Positions 27,779-36,203 of a stretch of 64,000 nucleotides of DNA are shown piece after piece. The stretch is taken from contig NZ_CP048914.1 of NCBI RefSeq assembly GCF_014023125.1, positions 1,640,698 to 1,704,697 on the forward strand. The letters run 5' to 3'. The notes under the pieces were generated by a model. The model made no database searches. It had not been told where the DNA came from and worked only from the letters and a program-made list of their open reading frames with translations. Source of the DNA: Candidatus Xianfuyuplasma coldseepsis. Lineage in GTDB: Bacteria > Bacillota_I > Bacilli_A > Izemoplasmatales > Izemoplasmataceae. Positions within the stretch are counted from its first letter, which is position 1. Each line of letters begins with the position of its first letter. A program made the translations under genes and the position numbers.

Positions 27779-28695
27779 AATTCGTGTATTTCAGTGGCGC
27801 GATCATCGCCTTACTGATCACGTATGTCCTTCTTCGACCACCACAAAAGGAACTGAAAATTCTAACCAATCCACGCGTATATTCGTTCTATCATGGTGAT
27901 GATCAGGATACGTATAAAATCGAAGTATTAGTAAATCAATTGGAACACTACGCTGTGGATGAGACGTATATCAATAGCGTGAAAATTATCAATGACACCC
28001 TTGTTTTCCCGGTTGAACTGGAACACATTACAACACGTGATCAACCCTATTATTATCAAGAACAAGCATTTTATCCGGTCGCGTTCTATATAAAAACAGG
28101 AGTCATCCATGAGAATCAAATGGTTCAGATTCCCAACGCCTCATTGGAACTATCCTATACCAATGGCGAGACCATACAATTGGAGATTGGGGAATGGAAC
28201 ATCCGATTCTTACAAACCGATGAACAGGACGTAACGTTTCATACTTTGCAAGCAACGTATGGGTCCATCGATGCACTCGATACCGTTACTGGTATTACGA
28301 TTGAGCTTGTCAATCGCACTACGGACATATTAACGATTGAATCCGTTAATCTCCTGTCGGACCTTGTTCAAGTGGACACGGCGAATATAACCGAGACCGC
28401 ATGTGAAGGGCGAATAACCGTAGAAGAATGTCTTGGCCATCCATACTCGTTCACAATCCAACCAACCAATCAAAAAACCGCAATCGTGCTTCAAAAAGGA
28501 CAATCAAAAACATTGTATTTTCCATTAAAATATGAATACCCCATCATCTTCCACCGCGGTGCAGTAGAGATTATTTATCAATTACATGATAATTCTCGAA
28601 CCTTTATCATTGATGATTTTCCGTTTATGAATTCAACCACCTTTCAACCCGAGTATGAATCGCAATATGTTCTCTATCATCATGATTCAGATTAA
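27775..28695 (+). CDS. Membrane-anchored extracytoplasmic protein (306 aa), unknown
   Basis: One N-terminal hydrophobic segment (VYFSGAIIALLITYVLL) acts as signal anchor. The rest is a beta-rich extracytoplasmic domain without TM segments and with a cysteine pair close together (TACEGRITVEECLG). Overlaps both neighbours: 4 bases with the preceding gene and 14 bases with the ABC ATPase. The four genes are therefore tightly co-translated. Confidence 0.7.
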   Translation: MKFVYFSGAIIALLITYVLLRPPQKELKILTNPRVYSFYHGDDQDTYKIEVLVNQLEHYAVDETYINSVKIINDTLVFPVELEHITTRDQPYYYQEQAFYPVAFYIKTGVIHENQMVQIPNASLELSYTNGETIQLEIGEWNIRFLQTDEQDVTFHTLQATYGSIDALDTVTGITIELVNRTTDILTIESVNLLSDLVQVDTANITETACEGRITVEECLGHPYSFTIQPTNQKTAIVLQKGQSKTLYFPLKYEYPIIFHRGAVEIIYQLHDNSRTFIIDDFPFMNSTTFQPEYESQYVLYHHDSD

Positions 28696-29218
28696 GGATG
28701 TGGTAAAGTCCTACAAGCACGTACAACTTGTCTATCCTCAAATCACCATAGATAAGCGGATTACGTTGCTTGTAGGAGCAAATGGAAGTGGGAAAAGCAC
28801 ATTATTTAAAGCGTTACTGGGCTTAGTAGAATACCATGGGACAATTACCACAAACGAGACCTTTTCCTACGCACCAGAACACCCTCAATTTCCTAAGGAT
28901 TGCACGGTAGAAGTTTTTCTTGATGCCATATGCGACAGTCCATACAATGAACTATTGCATGATTTCGGATTGGACCATAAACGCCACGCAATAATCAGTC
29001 AATTATCAAAAGGGATGCAAGGGAAGTTAAATATCATACAAGCATATTGTCACAACAAGACAACAATGTTATTGGATGAACCAACAGAAGGATTGGATAT
29101 TCAAGGACTACAACAACTTAAAACGATCCTCAAAGAAACCACAAAAAACGTGATAATCTCTACGCATAATTCTGATTATTTTATGGATATTGCGATGGGG
29201 GTGATTCGACTTGATTAA
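28682..29218 (+). CDS. Small ABC transporter ATP-binding protein
   Basis: 178 aa. Walker A LLVGANGSGKST near residue 30, a degenerate signature QLSKGMQGKLNI and Walker B TTMLLDEPTEGLD. It is shorter than most ABC ATPases (200+ aa), with a compressed helical domain and an early end after the H-loop (ISTHNSD). It starts inside the preceding gene with no strong ribosome binding site, so it probably depends on coupling. The permease follows, overlapping by 8 bases. Confidence 0.88.
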   Translation: MIQIKDVVKSYKHVQLVYPQITIDKRITLLVGANGSGKSTLFKALLGLVEYHGTITTNETFSYAPEHPQFPKDCTVEVFLDAICDSPYNELLHDFGLDHKRHAIISQLSKGMQGKLNIIQAYCHNKTTMLLDEPTEGLDIQGLQQLKTILKETTKNVIISTHNSDYFMDIAMGVIRLD

Positions 29219-29930
29219 GACGCATAGCACGTTTTTACTTCATCGGAAAATCCATACAATTTGCTTTATCATGTTGATCACTATAACAGCGATACTATAT
29301 GATATCGCATCACTTGAACTACCACCCTCGACGATTCTCTATCAGCGGCAGATGCTGAAGTTTGAACTTCTATATCAAGGTATTTTAATCATTAAAATAA
29401 CATTGATGGGATGGATGACGTTTCTATGGGTGTACAGTGATTACTATAATGACTACGACGTGTATTTGTATGTACGAGATAATCCTTTGAAAGTGCGACT
29501 TGCAAAATGGTTTGTCATCACAGCGTACACGGTATTCATATCGGTCATTTTGACATCTATTCTTATCGGACTTCTATCGGTTTACCCCATCCCATTATCG
29601 CTTTCATTTGTCCGTAGTTTAGTAAGCAAAGTGGTCTTGTTTTCGATGTTTTACAATACGCTCTATTTGCTTTGTTCGACATGGGTTCGTCATATTTCTA
29701 GTGTCTTTGTACCACTGGGATTATACTTCGTGGGAATGATTCTTGTGGATATAAATAATGAATCAAAAATATCTGAAAATCCGGCCAATTATATTCAACT
29801 AATCGCTCCTGATATCGTTTATTTAGATAATCGGATTTTCTTTTTGTTTGGCCATATAGTGGTTGTTATAGTGATGGTCGTTTTGTTGCAAATAGTTTTC
29901 CACATTTTTCGTCAGAAAGATCGATTATAA
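29211..29930 (+). CDS. ABC transporter permease (239 aa)
   Basis: Six or so hydrophobic helices of ABC-2 style and no extracellular domain. TTG start, with GGGGGTGA seven bases before it. With the ATPase it forms a minimal export or bacteriocin-immunity-like transporter. No closer family assignment can be made by eye. Ends at a 9-bp hairpin with a T-run. Confidence 0.75.
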   Translation: MIKTHSTFLLHRKIHTICFIMLITITAILYDIASLELPPSTILYQRQMLKFELLYQGILIIKITLMGWMTFLWVYSDYYNDYDVYLYVRDNPLKVRLAKWFVITAYTVFISVILTSILIGLLSVYPIPLSLSFVRSLVSKVVLFSMFYNTLYLLCSTWVRHISSVFVPLGLYFVGMILVDINNESKISENPANYIQLIAPDIVYLDNRIFFLFGHIVVVIVMVVLLQIVFHIFRQKDRL

Positions 29931-29954
29931 AACTCTTTAAATAATCGATTTTTT
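29920..29954 (+). terminator. Terminator of the ABC operon
   Basis: ATCGATTAT/ATAATCGAT arms, perfect nine-base pairing, followed by TTTTT. The permease stop codon lies in the 5' arm. Confidence 0.8.
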
Positions 29955-30011
29955 AATTGTCAAAGCTTCTTTCATATGATATAGTAACGTTGTAAGTTAG
30001 GAGTGATTTCG

Positions 30012-31799
30012 ATGTGCGGAATTGTTGGGTACATAGGTACCAAAGATGCAAGGGAAATAATTATTAATGGTCTGAAGCGATTGGAATATCGTGGATACGA
30101 CTCGGCTGGGATTGCCCTTCAAAATTGTGAGAATGGCGATTTTAACATGTACAAGGACAAAGGACGTGTTGCTCATCTAGAGTCGATTACGGATTTTTCG
30201 TATAGTTCCTGTTTGGGAATTGGTCATACACGTTGGGCGACGCATGGCGTACCCAATCAAGAAAATTCACATCCACAAACATCCAATACGGGCCGTTTTT
30301 TTATTGTTCATAATGGGGTAATCGATAATTATAAAGAGTTGATTACATCGCATTTAAACGACAGTGTATTTTCGAGTGAAACCGATACGGAGGTCATTGC
30401 GCATTTAATTGAGCGTTATAGTTACACCATGAGCGTAAACGAAGCGATTCGGAAAACGATGAGTTTGCTAGAGGGATCCTATGCTTTAGCGATTATTGAT
30501 ACCTATAATCCATATCGTCTATACGCGTGTAAAAATAAGAGTCCTCTGTTAATCGGTGTCAGTGATGATGGGGTCATTGTCGCAAGTGATGTCATGGCTT
30601 GTGTTGGATATAGTGATCGTTTTGTTCCACTAGAAGACAAAACATTTGTTGAGATTGATGGGGCAAAATACCATATTCGTGACATCATCGGTAAAGAAGT
30701 TGTACATAAAGAACGTCCAATTGATGTCGACTATTTCAATATTGAAAAAGGGGAATTCTCCCACTTTATGTTGAAAGAAATCATGGAACAACCCGCGGCA
30801 TTACGCACAATCATCGGGACCTATTTCAATGATGACGGTAGTGTACGTGTCAATCGTAATATATTGGACGCCATTCGAACGAGTGATCGGTTATATATTA
30901 TTGCTGCAGGAACCAGTATGAATGCGGGATATGTCGGTAAGGAGTTATTCGAAACGTTGGCGGAGATTCCCACGGAGGTTCATATTGCGAGTGAGTTCGC
31001 CTATAACATGCCGTTACTCTCTGACAATCCTTTGTTCATCTTTATCTCACAAAGTGGAGAGACTGCCGATTTACGGGCGGTTTTGGTGAATATTAAAGCC
31101 AAAGGGTATCGTAGTTTAACGATAACCAATGTGAAAACCAGTACGTTGGCCCGGGAAGCAGACCACTACGTCGAGATCATGGCTGGACCGGAGATTGCGG
31201 TTGCCAGTACCAAAGCCTATACAGCTCAGATTGCGATATTATCAATCTTGGCATATGGCTTAGAATCGCATCGAATGGACCTTCGAAAAGAATTGAGTAA
31301 GGTTGCGATAAGCATTGAAAATATCATTGATCGCCGCGATTATATCGAGGCTTTAGTCGAAGAATATCTAACCAAACGTAATTGTTTCTATATTGGCCGT
31401 GGAATTGATTATTACGGGTGTCTAGAAGCGAGTTTAAAATTGAAAGAAATCAGCTATATTCAAACCGAAGGGTTTGCTGCTGGAGAACTGAAACATGGGA
31501 CGATTGCCTTAATTGAAGAAGGCACACCTGTGATTGCAATCATATCTCAACGAGCGATTGCGAAAAATACAAGATCAAACTTAAACGAAGTAAAAAGTCG
31601 TGGTGCGAAGACGCTTGTTATCTCAACCAAAAGCGTTCATCAATCCGAGGATCAGATTGTCGTTGATGATGTCTACGAATCCTTTAGTCCAATTTTAACG
31701 GTTATACCAGCCCAGTTCATTGCTTATTATGCGGCATTGCATCGCGGGTATGACATTGACAAACCACGAAATCTCGCAAAAAGTGTGACCGTAGAATAA
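30012..31799 (+). CDS. glmS: Glucosamine-6-phosphate synthase
   Basis: Makes glucosamine-6-P from fructose-6-P and glutamine, the entry step to UDP-GlcNAc. Start 30012 is fixed by biology: Cys2 (MCGIVGYIG) must become the N-terminal nucleophile of the glutaminase. GGAGTGA lies six bases upstream. Glutaminase motifs GHTRWATHG and HNG are present, followed by two SIS domains (SQSGETADLRA, ASTKAYTAQ) and the C-terminal DKPRNLAKSVTVE. No glmS ribozyme fits in the 57-base space upstream. Confidence 0.97.
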   Translation: MCGIVGYIGTKDAREIIINGLKRLEYRGYDSAGIALQNCENGDFNMYKDKGRVAHLESITDFSYSSCLGIGHTRWATHGVPNQENSHPQTSNTGRFFIVHNGVIDNYKELITSHLNDSVFSSETDTEVIAHLIERYSYTMSVNEAIRKTMSLLEGSYALAIIDTYNPYRLYACKNKSPLLIGVSDDGVIVASDVMACVGYSDRFVPLEDKTFVEIDGAKYHIRDIIGKEVVHKERPIDVDYFNIEKGEFSHFMLKEIMEQPAALRTIIGTYFNDDGSVRVNRNILDAIRTSDRLYIIAAGTSMNAGYVGKELFETLAEIPTEVHIASEFAYNMPLLSDNPLFIFISQSGETADLRAVLVNIKAKGYRSLTITNVKTSTLAREADHYVEIMAGPEIAVASTKAYTAQIAILSILAYGLESHRMDLRKELSKVAISIENIIDRRDYIEALVEEYLTKRNCFYIGRGIDYYGCLEASLKLKEISYIQTEGFAAGELKHGTIALIEEGTPVIAIISQRAIAKNTRSNLNEVKSRGAKTLVISTKSVHQSEDQIVVDDVYESFSPILTVIPAQFIAYYAALHRGYDIDKPRNLAKSVTVE

Positions 31800-31826
31800 A
31801 AAATGTTAGGTCCGCCTAACGTTTTT
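31797..31826 (+). terminator. Hairpin between glmS and glmM
   Basis: GTTAGG/CCTAAC stem with a TCCG loop, flanked by AAAAA and TTTTT. It may end part of the glmS transcripts before glmM. Confidence 0.75.
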
Positions 31827-31846
31827 CACTGAAAGGGGCAAGGCAT

Positions 31847-33157
31847 ATGGCAAAATACTTTGGAACCGACGGTATTCGCGGTCGGTACAATATCGAAATT
31901 AATAACACAATGGCATTTCAACTAGGTCAGAGTCTAAAATCGGTCCTAGGAACCACAAAATTGGTCATTGGAATGGATACAAGAGAATCCTCCAGTGAAT
32001 TGATGTATAGTGTCGTTAGCGGAGCACAAACCGTCGGTGTTGACGTGATGGTAGCAGGCGTCGTAGCCACGCCACTCATCAGTCTATACAGTTATCAAAA
32101 ACAAGTGACGGGAGTCATGATTACTGCATCACATAATCCCTATAAAGACAATGGGATTAAGGTATTTGATAACGGAAAAAAACTAACCCAAGAACAAGAA
32201 CTGGCTATCGAAGCATACATGGATAATGTGTCCGAATTTGAAGTCACAACGTTTGGCGAAACCTTTAGTGGGGAAGATGTCTTGGATACATATTTGGATC
32301 TCATTGAATCGGTTGGCTTTTACGAAACCGACTTTCGAATCGGAGTCGACAGTGCTAACGGAGCCAATTATCTAATTGCTCGAGGAATCTTTCAAGAATT
32401 AACAAAATCGTTCTATCAAATGGGAGATGAACCTAACGGAACCAATATAAATGATGGCGTTGGAAGCACGCATCTTGAAGCCCTTCAAGCCTTTGTCAAG
32501 AAGTGGGAGTTGGATATCGGTTTTGCCTTTGATGGCGATGGTGATCGCGTATTAATTGTTGACTTTGATCAAACCATTATCGATGGGGATCAAATCATTT
32601 ATCTCCTCGCAGTTTATCTGAACAACCTTGGATTGCTGAAGAAGCAAACGGTTGTCTTAACGAAAATGAGTAATCTGGGAATTATCAAAGCATTTGAACG
32701 CCAAGGAATCAACGTTGTCCTGACGGATGTTGGTGACAAATATGTGTTACAAGCGATTGAAGATGGCGGATATAGCATCGGTGGTGAAAATAGTGGCCAC
32801 ATCATCCTACGAGATTACTTACATACTGGGGATGGATTGCTGGTCGCACTGTTTGTACTTAAAGTATTACAAGATTCGGAACAATCACTCCAAGAGTTGC
32901 TTGCAGACATCACCATGTGGCCGCAACAACTTGTCAATATCCGAACATATAATAAAGACATCTTAGATGATCATCGGATTCAGCAAGTCGTACAAGACGT
33001 CACGGAAGAACTGGGATCGGATGGGAAAGTACTGGTTCGCGCTAGTGGAACAGAACCGTTGGTTCGCGTCACCATTAGTTGTGAAACCACCGAACAAGTC
33101 GATATTTATATGAAACAAATCGTCGATGTAATCACAATGGTAAAGGAGGAAGTATAA
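31847..33157 (+). CDS. glmM: Phosphoglucosamine mutase
   Basis: Converts glucosamine-6-P to glucosamine-1-P. The phosphoserine loop MITASHNPYKDNGIK lies near residue 95, the metal loop FDGDGDRV in the middle and the C-terminal phosphate-binding loop VRASGTEPLVRV. 436 aa, close to the family's usual 445. Its stop overlaps glmU. Confidence 0.96.
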   Translation: MAKYFGTDGIRGRYNIEINNTMAFQLGQSLKSVLGTTKLVIGMDTRESSSELMYSVVSGAQTVGVDVMVAGVVATPLISLYSYQKQVTGVMITASHNPYKDNGIKVFDNGKKLTQEQELAIEAYMDNVSEFEVTTFGETFSGEDVLDTYLDLIESVGFYETDFRIGVDSANGANYLIARGIFQELTKSFYQMGDEPNGTNINDGVGSTHLEALQAFVKKWELDIGFAFDGDGDRVLIVDFDQTIIDGDQIIYLLAVYLNNLGLLKKQTVVLTKMSNLGIIKAFERQGINVVLTDVGDKYVLQAIEDGGYSIGGENSGHIILRDYLHTGDGLLVALFVLKVLQDSEQSLQELLADITMWPQQLVNIRTYNKDILDDHRIQQVVQDVTEELGSDGKVLVRASGTEPLVRVTISCETTEQVDIYMKQIVDVITMVKEEV

Positions 33158-34539
33158 TGAAAAACTATGCAATTGTACTTGCCGCAGGAAAAGGAACACG
33201 AATGAAAACGGACTTGCCAAAATGTGCATTTCCGATTTTGAAAAAACCAATGATTAAATACATACATGAGAACATTGAGAAGAGTGTCATTGATGAAACA
33301 TTGGTTGTCGTTGGATACCAAAAAGAAGTACTGAAAGACGTCTTAGAAGATCGTGTAAAATACGTTGTTCAGGAACAACAAAGAGGTACTGGACACGCGA
33401 TTATGATGTGTAAAGAAGCAATGGCAAACAAACGTGGTACTACGATTATCATGCTCGGAGACATGCCATTAATTGATGCTAAAGTCATCGATAAAGTTGT
33501 CAACTATCACAGCGATAAGGATAACGATTTAACCGTATTAACGACCAAATACCAACAACCCAAAGGATACGGTCGCATTATTCGCAATGAATACGGTAAT
33601 ATCGAAGCGATTGTCGAACACAACGACTGCACCTTTGAACAAAAGAAAATCAAAGAAGTAAATACGGGTATTTATGTCGTGAAGAATCACTTGTTGTTTA
33701 AAGAAATCGACAAGATTCAAGTCAATCCACGAAAACAAGAATATTATCTCACTGATATTGTATCGATTATGAAACAAGCCGAATATCGTGTCGATGCATT
33801 TGAACTGTGGGATAGTGAAAAGGTCATGGGTGTCAACGATCTTTATTCGGTTAGTATTGCCGAGAAGTATTTACGGAATGAAATCAATAAAATGCATATG
33901 TTAAATGGTGTTAGTATCGTGACACCAGAAACCGTCACGATTGGGCACAACGTCACCATTGAAAACAACGTTACGATTTATCCAAACACCTACATTACAG
34001 GAGATTCCGTCATTAAAAGTGGCAGTAAAATCGGTCCTAACACGGAAATTCACTCCTCTTTGATTCATAATAACGTTCGCGTCCAACACAGTTTAGTGTT
34101 TGACAGTGAAATACGTAGTGACGCAACCGTTGGTCCTTTTGCTCACTTGCGCAATGGTGCTGTCATAGGTGAACGTAACCGGATTGGGAACTTTGTCGAA
34201 ATTAAGAAATCAATCATTGGCGACGATACCAAAGCCTCGCACTTGGCTTATATCGGTGATACGACTACTGGTACCGGTGTCAACTTTGGATGCGGTAGTA
34301 TAACTGTCAACTACGATGGCATCAACAAACATCCAACCACCATTGGCGACGATGTCTTTATCGGATGCAATACCAATTTGATTGCACCAGTGAATATTGG
34401 GGACCGCGTCTTTATCGCCGCTGGTTCAACTGTAACAAAAGATGTTCCTGCAGGAGCGCTTGCGATTGCACGGAACCACCAAATCAACAAAGAAGACTAC
34501 TCGAAAAACTTGATTACGCCAAAAGATGATCGAAAATAG
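33157..34539 (+). CDS. glmU: Bifunctional GlmU (acetyltransferase/uridylyltransferase)
   Basis: Acetylates glucosamine-1-P and then makes UDP-GlcNAc. The N-terminal uridylyltransferase (about 1-230) has LAAGKGTRMKTDLPK and MLGDMPLID; the C-terminal half is a left-handed beta-helix of hexapeptide repeats with the acetyltransferase segment VNYDGINKHPTTIGD. 460 aa, normal length. AAGGAGGAAGTATAATGA places the start in overlap with glmM. With glmS and glmM this completes UDP-GlcNAc synthesis in one place. Confidence 0.97.
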   Translation: MKNYAIVLAAGKGTRMKTDLPKCAFPILKKPMIKYIHENIEKSVIDETLVVVGYQKEVLKDVLEDRVKYVVQEQQRGTGHAIMMCKEAMANKRGTTIIMLGDMPLIDAKVIDKVVNYHSDKDNDLTVLTTKYQQPKGYGRIIRNEYGNIEAIVEHNDCTFEQKKIKEVNTGIYVVKNHLLFKEIDKIQVNPRKQEYYLTDIVSIMKQAEYRVDAFELWDSEKVMGVNDLYSVSIAEKYLRNEINKMHMLNGVSIVTPETVTIGHNVTIENNVTIYPNTYITGDSVIKSGSKIGPNTEIHSSLIHNNVRVQHSLVFDSEIRSDATVGPFAHLRNGAVIGERNRIGNFVEIKKSIIGDDTKASHLAYIGDTTTGTGVNFGCGSITVNYDGINKHPTTIGDDVFIGCNTNLIAPVNIGDRVFIAAGSTVTKDVPAGALAIARNHQINKEDYSKNLITPKDDRK

Positions 34540-34567
34540 TTGACAGAGTTGTTTTATTTGATATAAT
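34540..34567 (+). promoter_or_regulatory. Sigma-A promoter of infC-rpmI-rplT
   Basis: Perfect TTGACA (34540-34545) and TATAAT (34562-34567) with 16 bases between. Confidence 0.85.
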
Positions 34568-34574
34568 ATTTATG

Positions 34575-34695
34575 CAATTGAATACGTGGAAAGAAGAGTA
34601 CCCACTCTCACCTGATTGATTATGTCGATAGGTTGAAGCTACAAAAACATAAAACATTTTTGTGTGGGTACCCTCGGTACGCACACTTTTTATAT
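34575..34695 (+). promoter_or_regulatory. infC leader with terminator/antiterminator (L20-leader type)
   Basis: A GTGTGGGTACC...GGTACGCACAC hairpin with one mismatch is followed by TTTTT at 34662-34695 and can end transcription before infC. Its 5' arm GTGGGTAC (34664-34671) is also a perfect 8-base complement of GTACCCAC at 34598-34605, upstream in the same leader. The two pairings exclude each other. This is the classic layout by which bL20 controls the infC-rpmI-rplT operon in Firmicutes. Confidence 0.75.
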
Positions 34696-34733
34696 GCTTT
34701 CCACAACCAATCCATTTACCGGGAGGTGAAACT

Positions 34734-35285
34734 ATAAAACGATATAGCAAAGAATTACCCAAGAAGAATGCTGACGCTCATTTATTAAATGAAGGAATTC
34801 GATCTCGTGAACTGATGATTATCGCTGAAGATGGTGAGAAATTAGGTGTTATGAGTAAAAATGAAGCGATTGATTTGGCGTATGAACGTGACTTGGATGT
34901 ATTTGTTGTGGCACCTAGTGCCAAACCTCCAGTAGCGAAATTCATGGATTATAATCGCCACAAATACGAACAACAACGAAAACAACGTGAAGCTCGTAAA
35001 AATCAAAAAGTTGTCTCTCTTAAAGAAATTCGCTTAAGTCCAAAAATCGACATTCATGATTTTGAAACAAAATTACGGAATGGCCGTAAATTCTTGGAAA
35101 AAGGCGATAAGCTAAAAGTATCGATCCGTTTCCGCGGACGTGAAATGGCCTATACCAACAAAGGACGCGAAGTCATGTTAAACTTCGCTGAGAAATGTGC
35201 AGACATTGCCACCATTGAAAGTTATCCGAAACAAGATGGTCGGAACATGTACATGAGATTGGCACCAATCAAAGATAAAAAATAA
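34734..35285 (+). CDS. infC: Translation initiation factor IF-3, probable AUA start
   Basis: Binds the 30S subunit and proofreads initiation. The two IF-3 domains follow YSKELPKKNADAHLLNEGI: N-domain with LGVMSKNEAIDLAYERDLD and VVAPSAKPPVAKFMDY, a Lys/Arg-rich linker, and a C-domain with KVVSLKEIRLSPKIDIHDFE. No ATG, GTG or TTG stands at the expected start. GGGAGGTGAAACT is followed by ATA at 34734, giving a product of 183 aa, the right length. An in-frame ATG at 34662 lies within the terminator stem and would add 24 unlikely residues. A non-canonical start is usual for infC (AUU in E. coli) and lets IF-3 limit its own synthesis. Confidence 0.93.
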   Translation: MKRYSKELPKKNADAHLLNEGIRSRELMIIAEDGEKLGVMSKNEAIDLAYERDLDVFVVAPSAKPPVAKFMDYNRHKYEQQRKQREARKNQKVVSLKEIRLSPKIDIHDFETKLRNGRKFLEKGDKLKVSIRFRGREMAYTNKGREVMLNFAEKCADIATIESYPKQDGRNMYMRLAPIKDKK

Positions 35286-35298
35286 GGAGTGAACCCCA

Positions 35299-35499
35299 AT
35301 GCCAAAAATGAAAACCCACTCTGGTACGAAAAAAAGAGTGAAAAAAACCGCAACAGGAAAAGTTAAAGTGTCCCACGCATTCCGTGGCCACTTATTGAGT
35401 GCAAAAAGCACAAATACCAAACGTGCTCACCGCAAAGCAAATTTTATAAGTAAAGCCGATTTGAAACGTATCCGTCAACAAATCGATAATATCAAGTAG
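35299..35499 (+). CDS. rpmI: Ribosomal protein bL35
   Basis: 66 aa, basic, with the standard start MPKMKTHSGTKKRVKKTATG and the KLKRIR-like end (KADLKRIRQQIDNIK). AAGGAGTG lies upstream, and the gene sits between infC and rplT as in most Firmicutes. Confidence 0.97.
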   Translation: MPKMKTHSGTKKRVKKTATGKVKVSHAFRGHLLSAKSTNTKRAHRKANFISKADLKRIRQQIDNIK

Positions 35500-35514
35500 T
35501 AGGAGGAATTATCA

Positions 35515-36144
35515 ATGCCAAGAGTAAAAGGCGGAAACGTAGCCCGCAAAAGACGTAAGAAAGTATTAAAATTAGCCAAAGGGTATTTTGGCTCAAAACA
35601 TTTATTATATCGTACTGCACATGAACAAGTGATGAAATCCTTGACCTATGCATATCGCGATCGAAAACAACGGAAACGGAACTTCCGTAAATTATGGATT
35701 ACCCGGATCAACGCTGCAGCTCGTCCCAATGGACTAAGCTATTCTCGTTTTATCAACGGATTAAACTTAGCTGGTGTCGAAATCAACCGTAAAATGTTAG
35801 CCGATATCGCTGTCAACGATCCTGAAGGATTCGCAAATATTTGCGACATCGCGAAAAAAGGATTAGCTGGTGAAGCAGTTGCTGCACCAAAAGCCGATCC
35901 CAAACCAGTTAAAAAAGAAGAAATCAAACAAGAAGTAAAAGCAGAAGTTAAAGAAGAAATCGTTGAAGAAATCATCGACGAAGTGAAAGAGGAAGTCAAA
36001 GAAGAAATCATTGATGAAGTGAAAGAAGCTGTCTCTGATTTGAATTCGATGACCGTTGCTGAGTTAAAAGCATTAGCAAAAAGCCGTGGTCTTTCAGGAT
36101 ATTCTTCATTGAAAAAAGCAGAACTCGTTGATTTATTAAAATAA
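35515..36144 (+). CDS. rplT: Ribosomal protein bL20 with C-terminal coiled/SAP-like extension
   Basis: Residues 1 to about 118 are a normal bL20 ([58 protein letters not shown]). The usual protein ends there at 117-119 aa; this one runs to 209. The extra part is a Lys/Glu-rich segment with repeated [16 protein letters not shown] (about residues 136-170). It ends in a helix-turn-helix-like module, [18 protein letters not shown] then [10 protein letters not shown], of the SAP/Rho-N type seen in nucleic-acid-binding tails. The frame is open and the codon use uniform, so this is no sequencing read-through. Confidence 0.92.
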   Translation: MPRVKGGNVARKRRKKVLKLAKGYFGSKHLLYRTAHEQVMKSLTYAYRDRKQRKRNFRKLWITRINAAARPNGLSYSRFINGLNLAGVEINRKMLADIAVNDPEGFANICDIAKKGLAGEAVAAPKADPKPVKKEEIKQEVKAEVKEEIVEEIIDEVKEEVKEEIIDEVKEAVSDLNSMTVAELKALAKSRGLSGYSSLKKAELVDLLK

Positions 36145-36167
36145 GCAGTTGCAACTGCTTTTTTTAT
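36143..36167 (+). terminator. infC-rpmI-rplT operon terminator
   Basis: AAGCAGTT/AACTGCTT palindromic hairpin plus T-run, right after the rplT stop. Confidence 0.88.
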
Positions 36168-36203
36168 ACCATTTTTCATGATATAATTTGTTACGGTGAT
36201 TGC

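Noticed and set aside
29931-30011. glmS ribozyme or other riboswitch before glmS
   Set aside because: Only about 57 bases separate the previous terminator from the start codon, with no ribozyme core.
34662-34733. ATG at 34662 as infC start
   Set aside because: It lies in the stem of the leader terminator, adds 24 residues unlike IF-3, and has no ribosome binding site.
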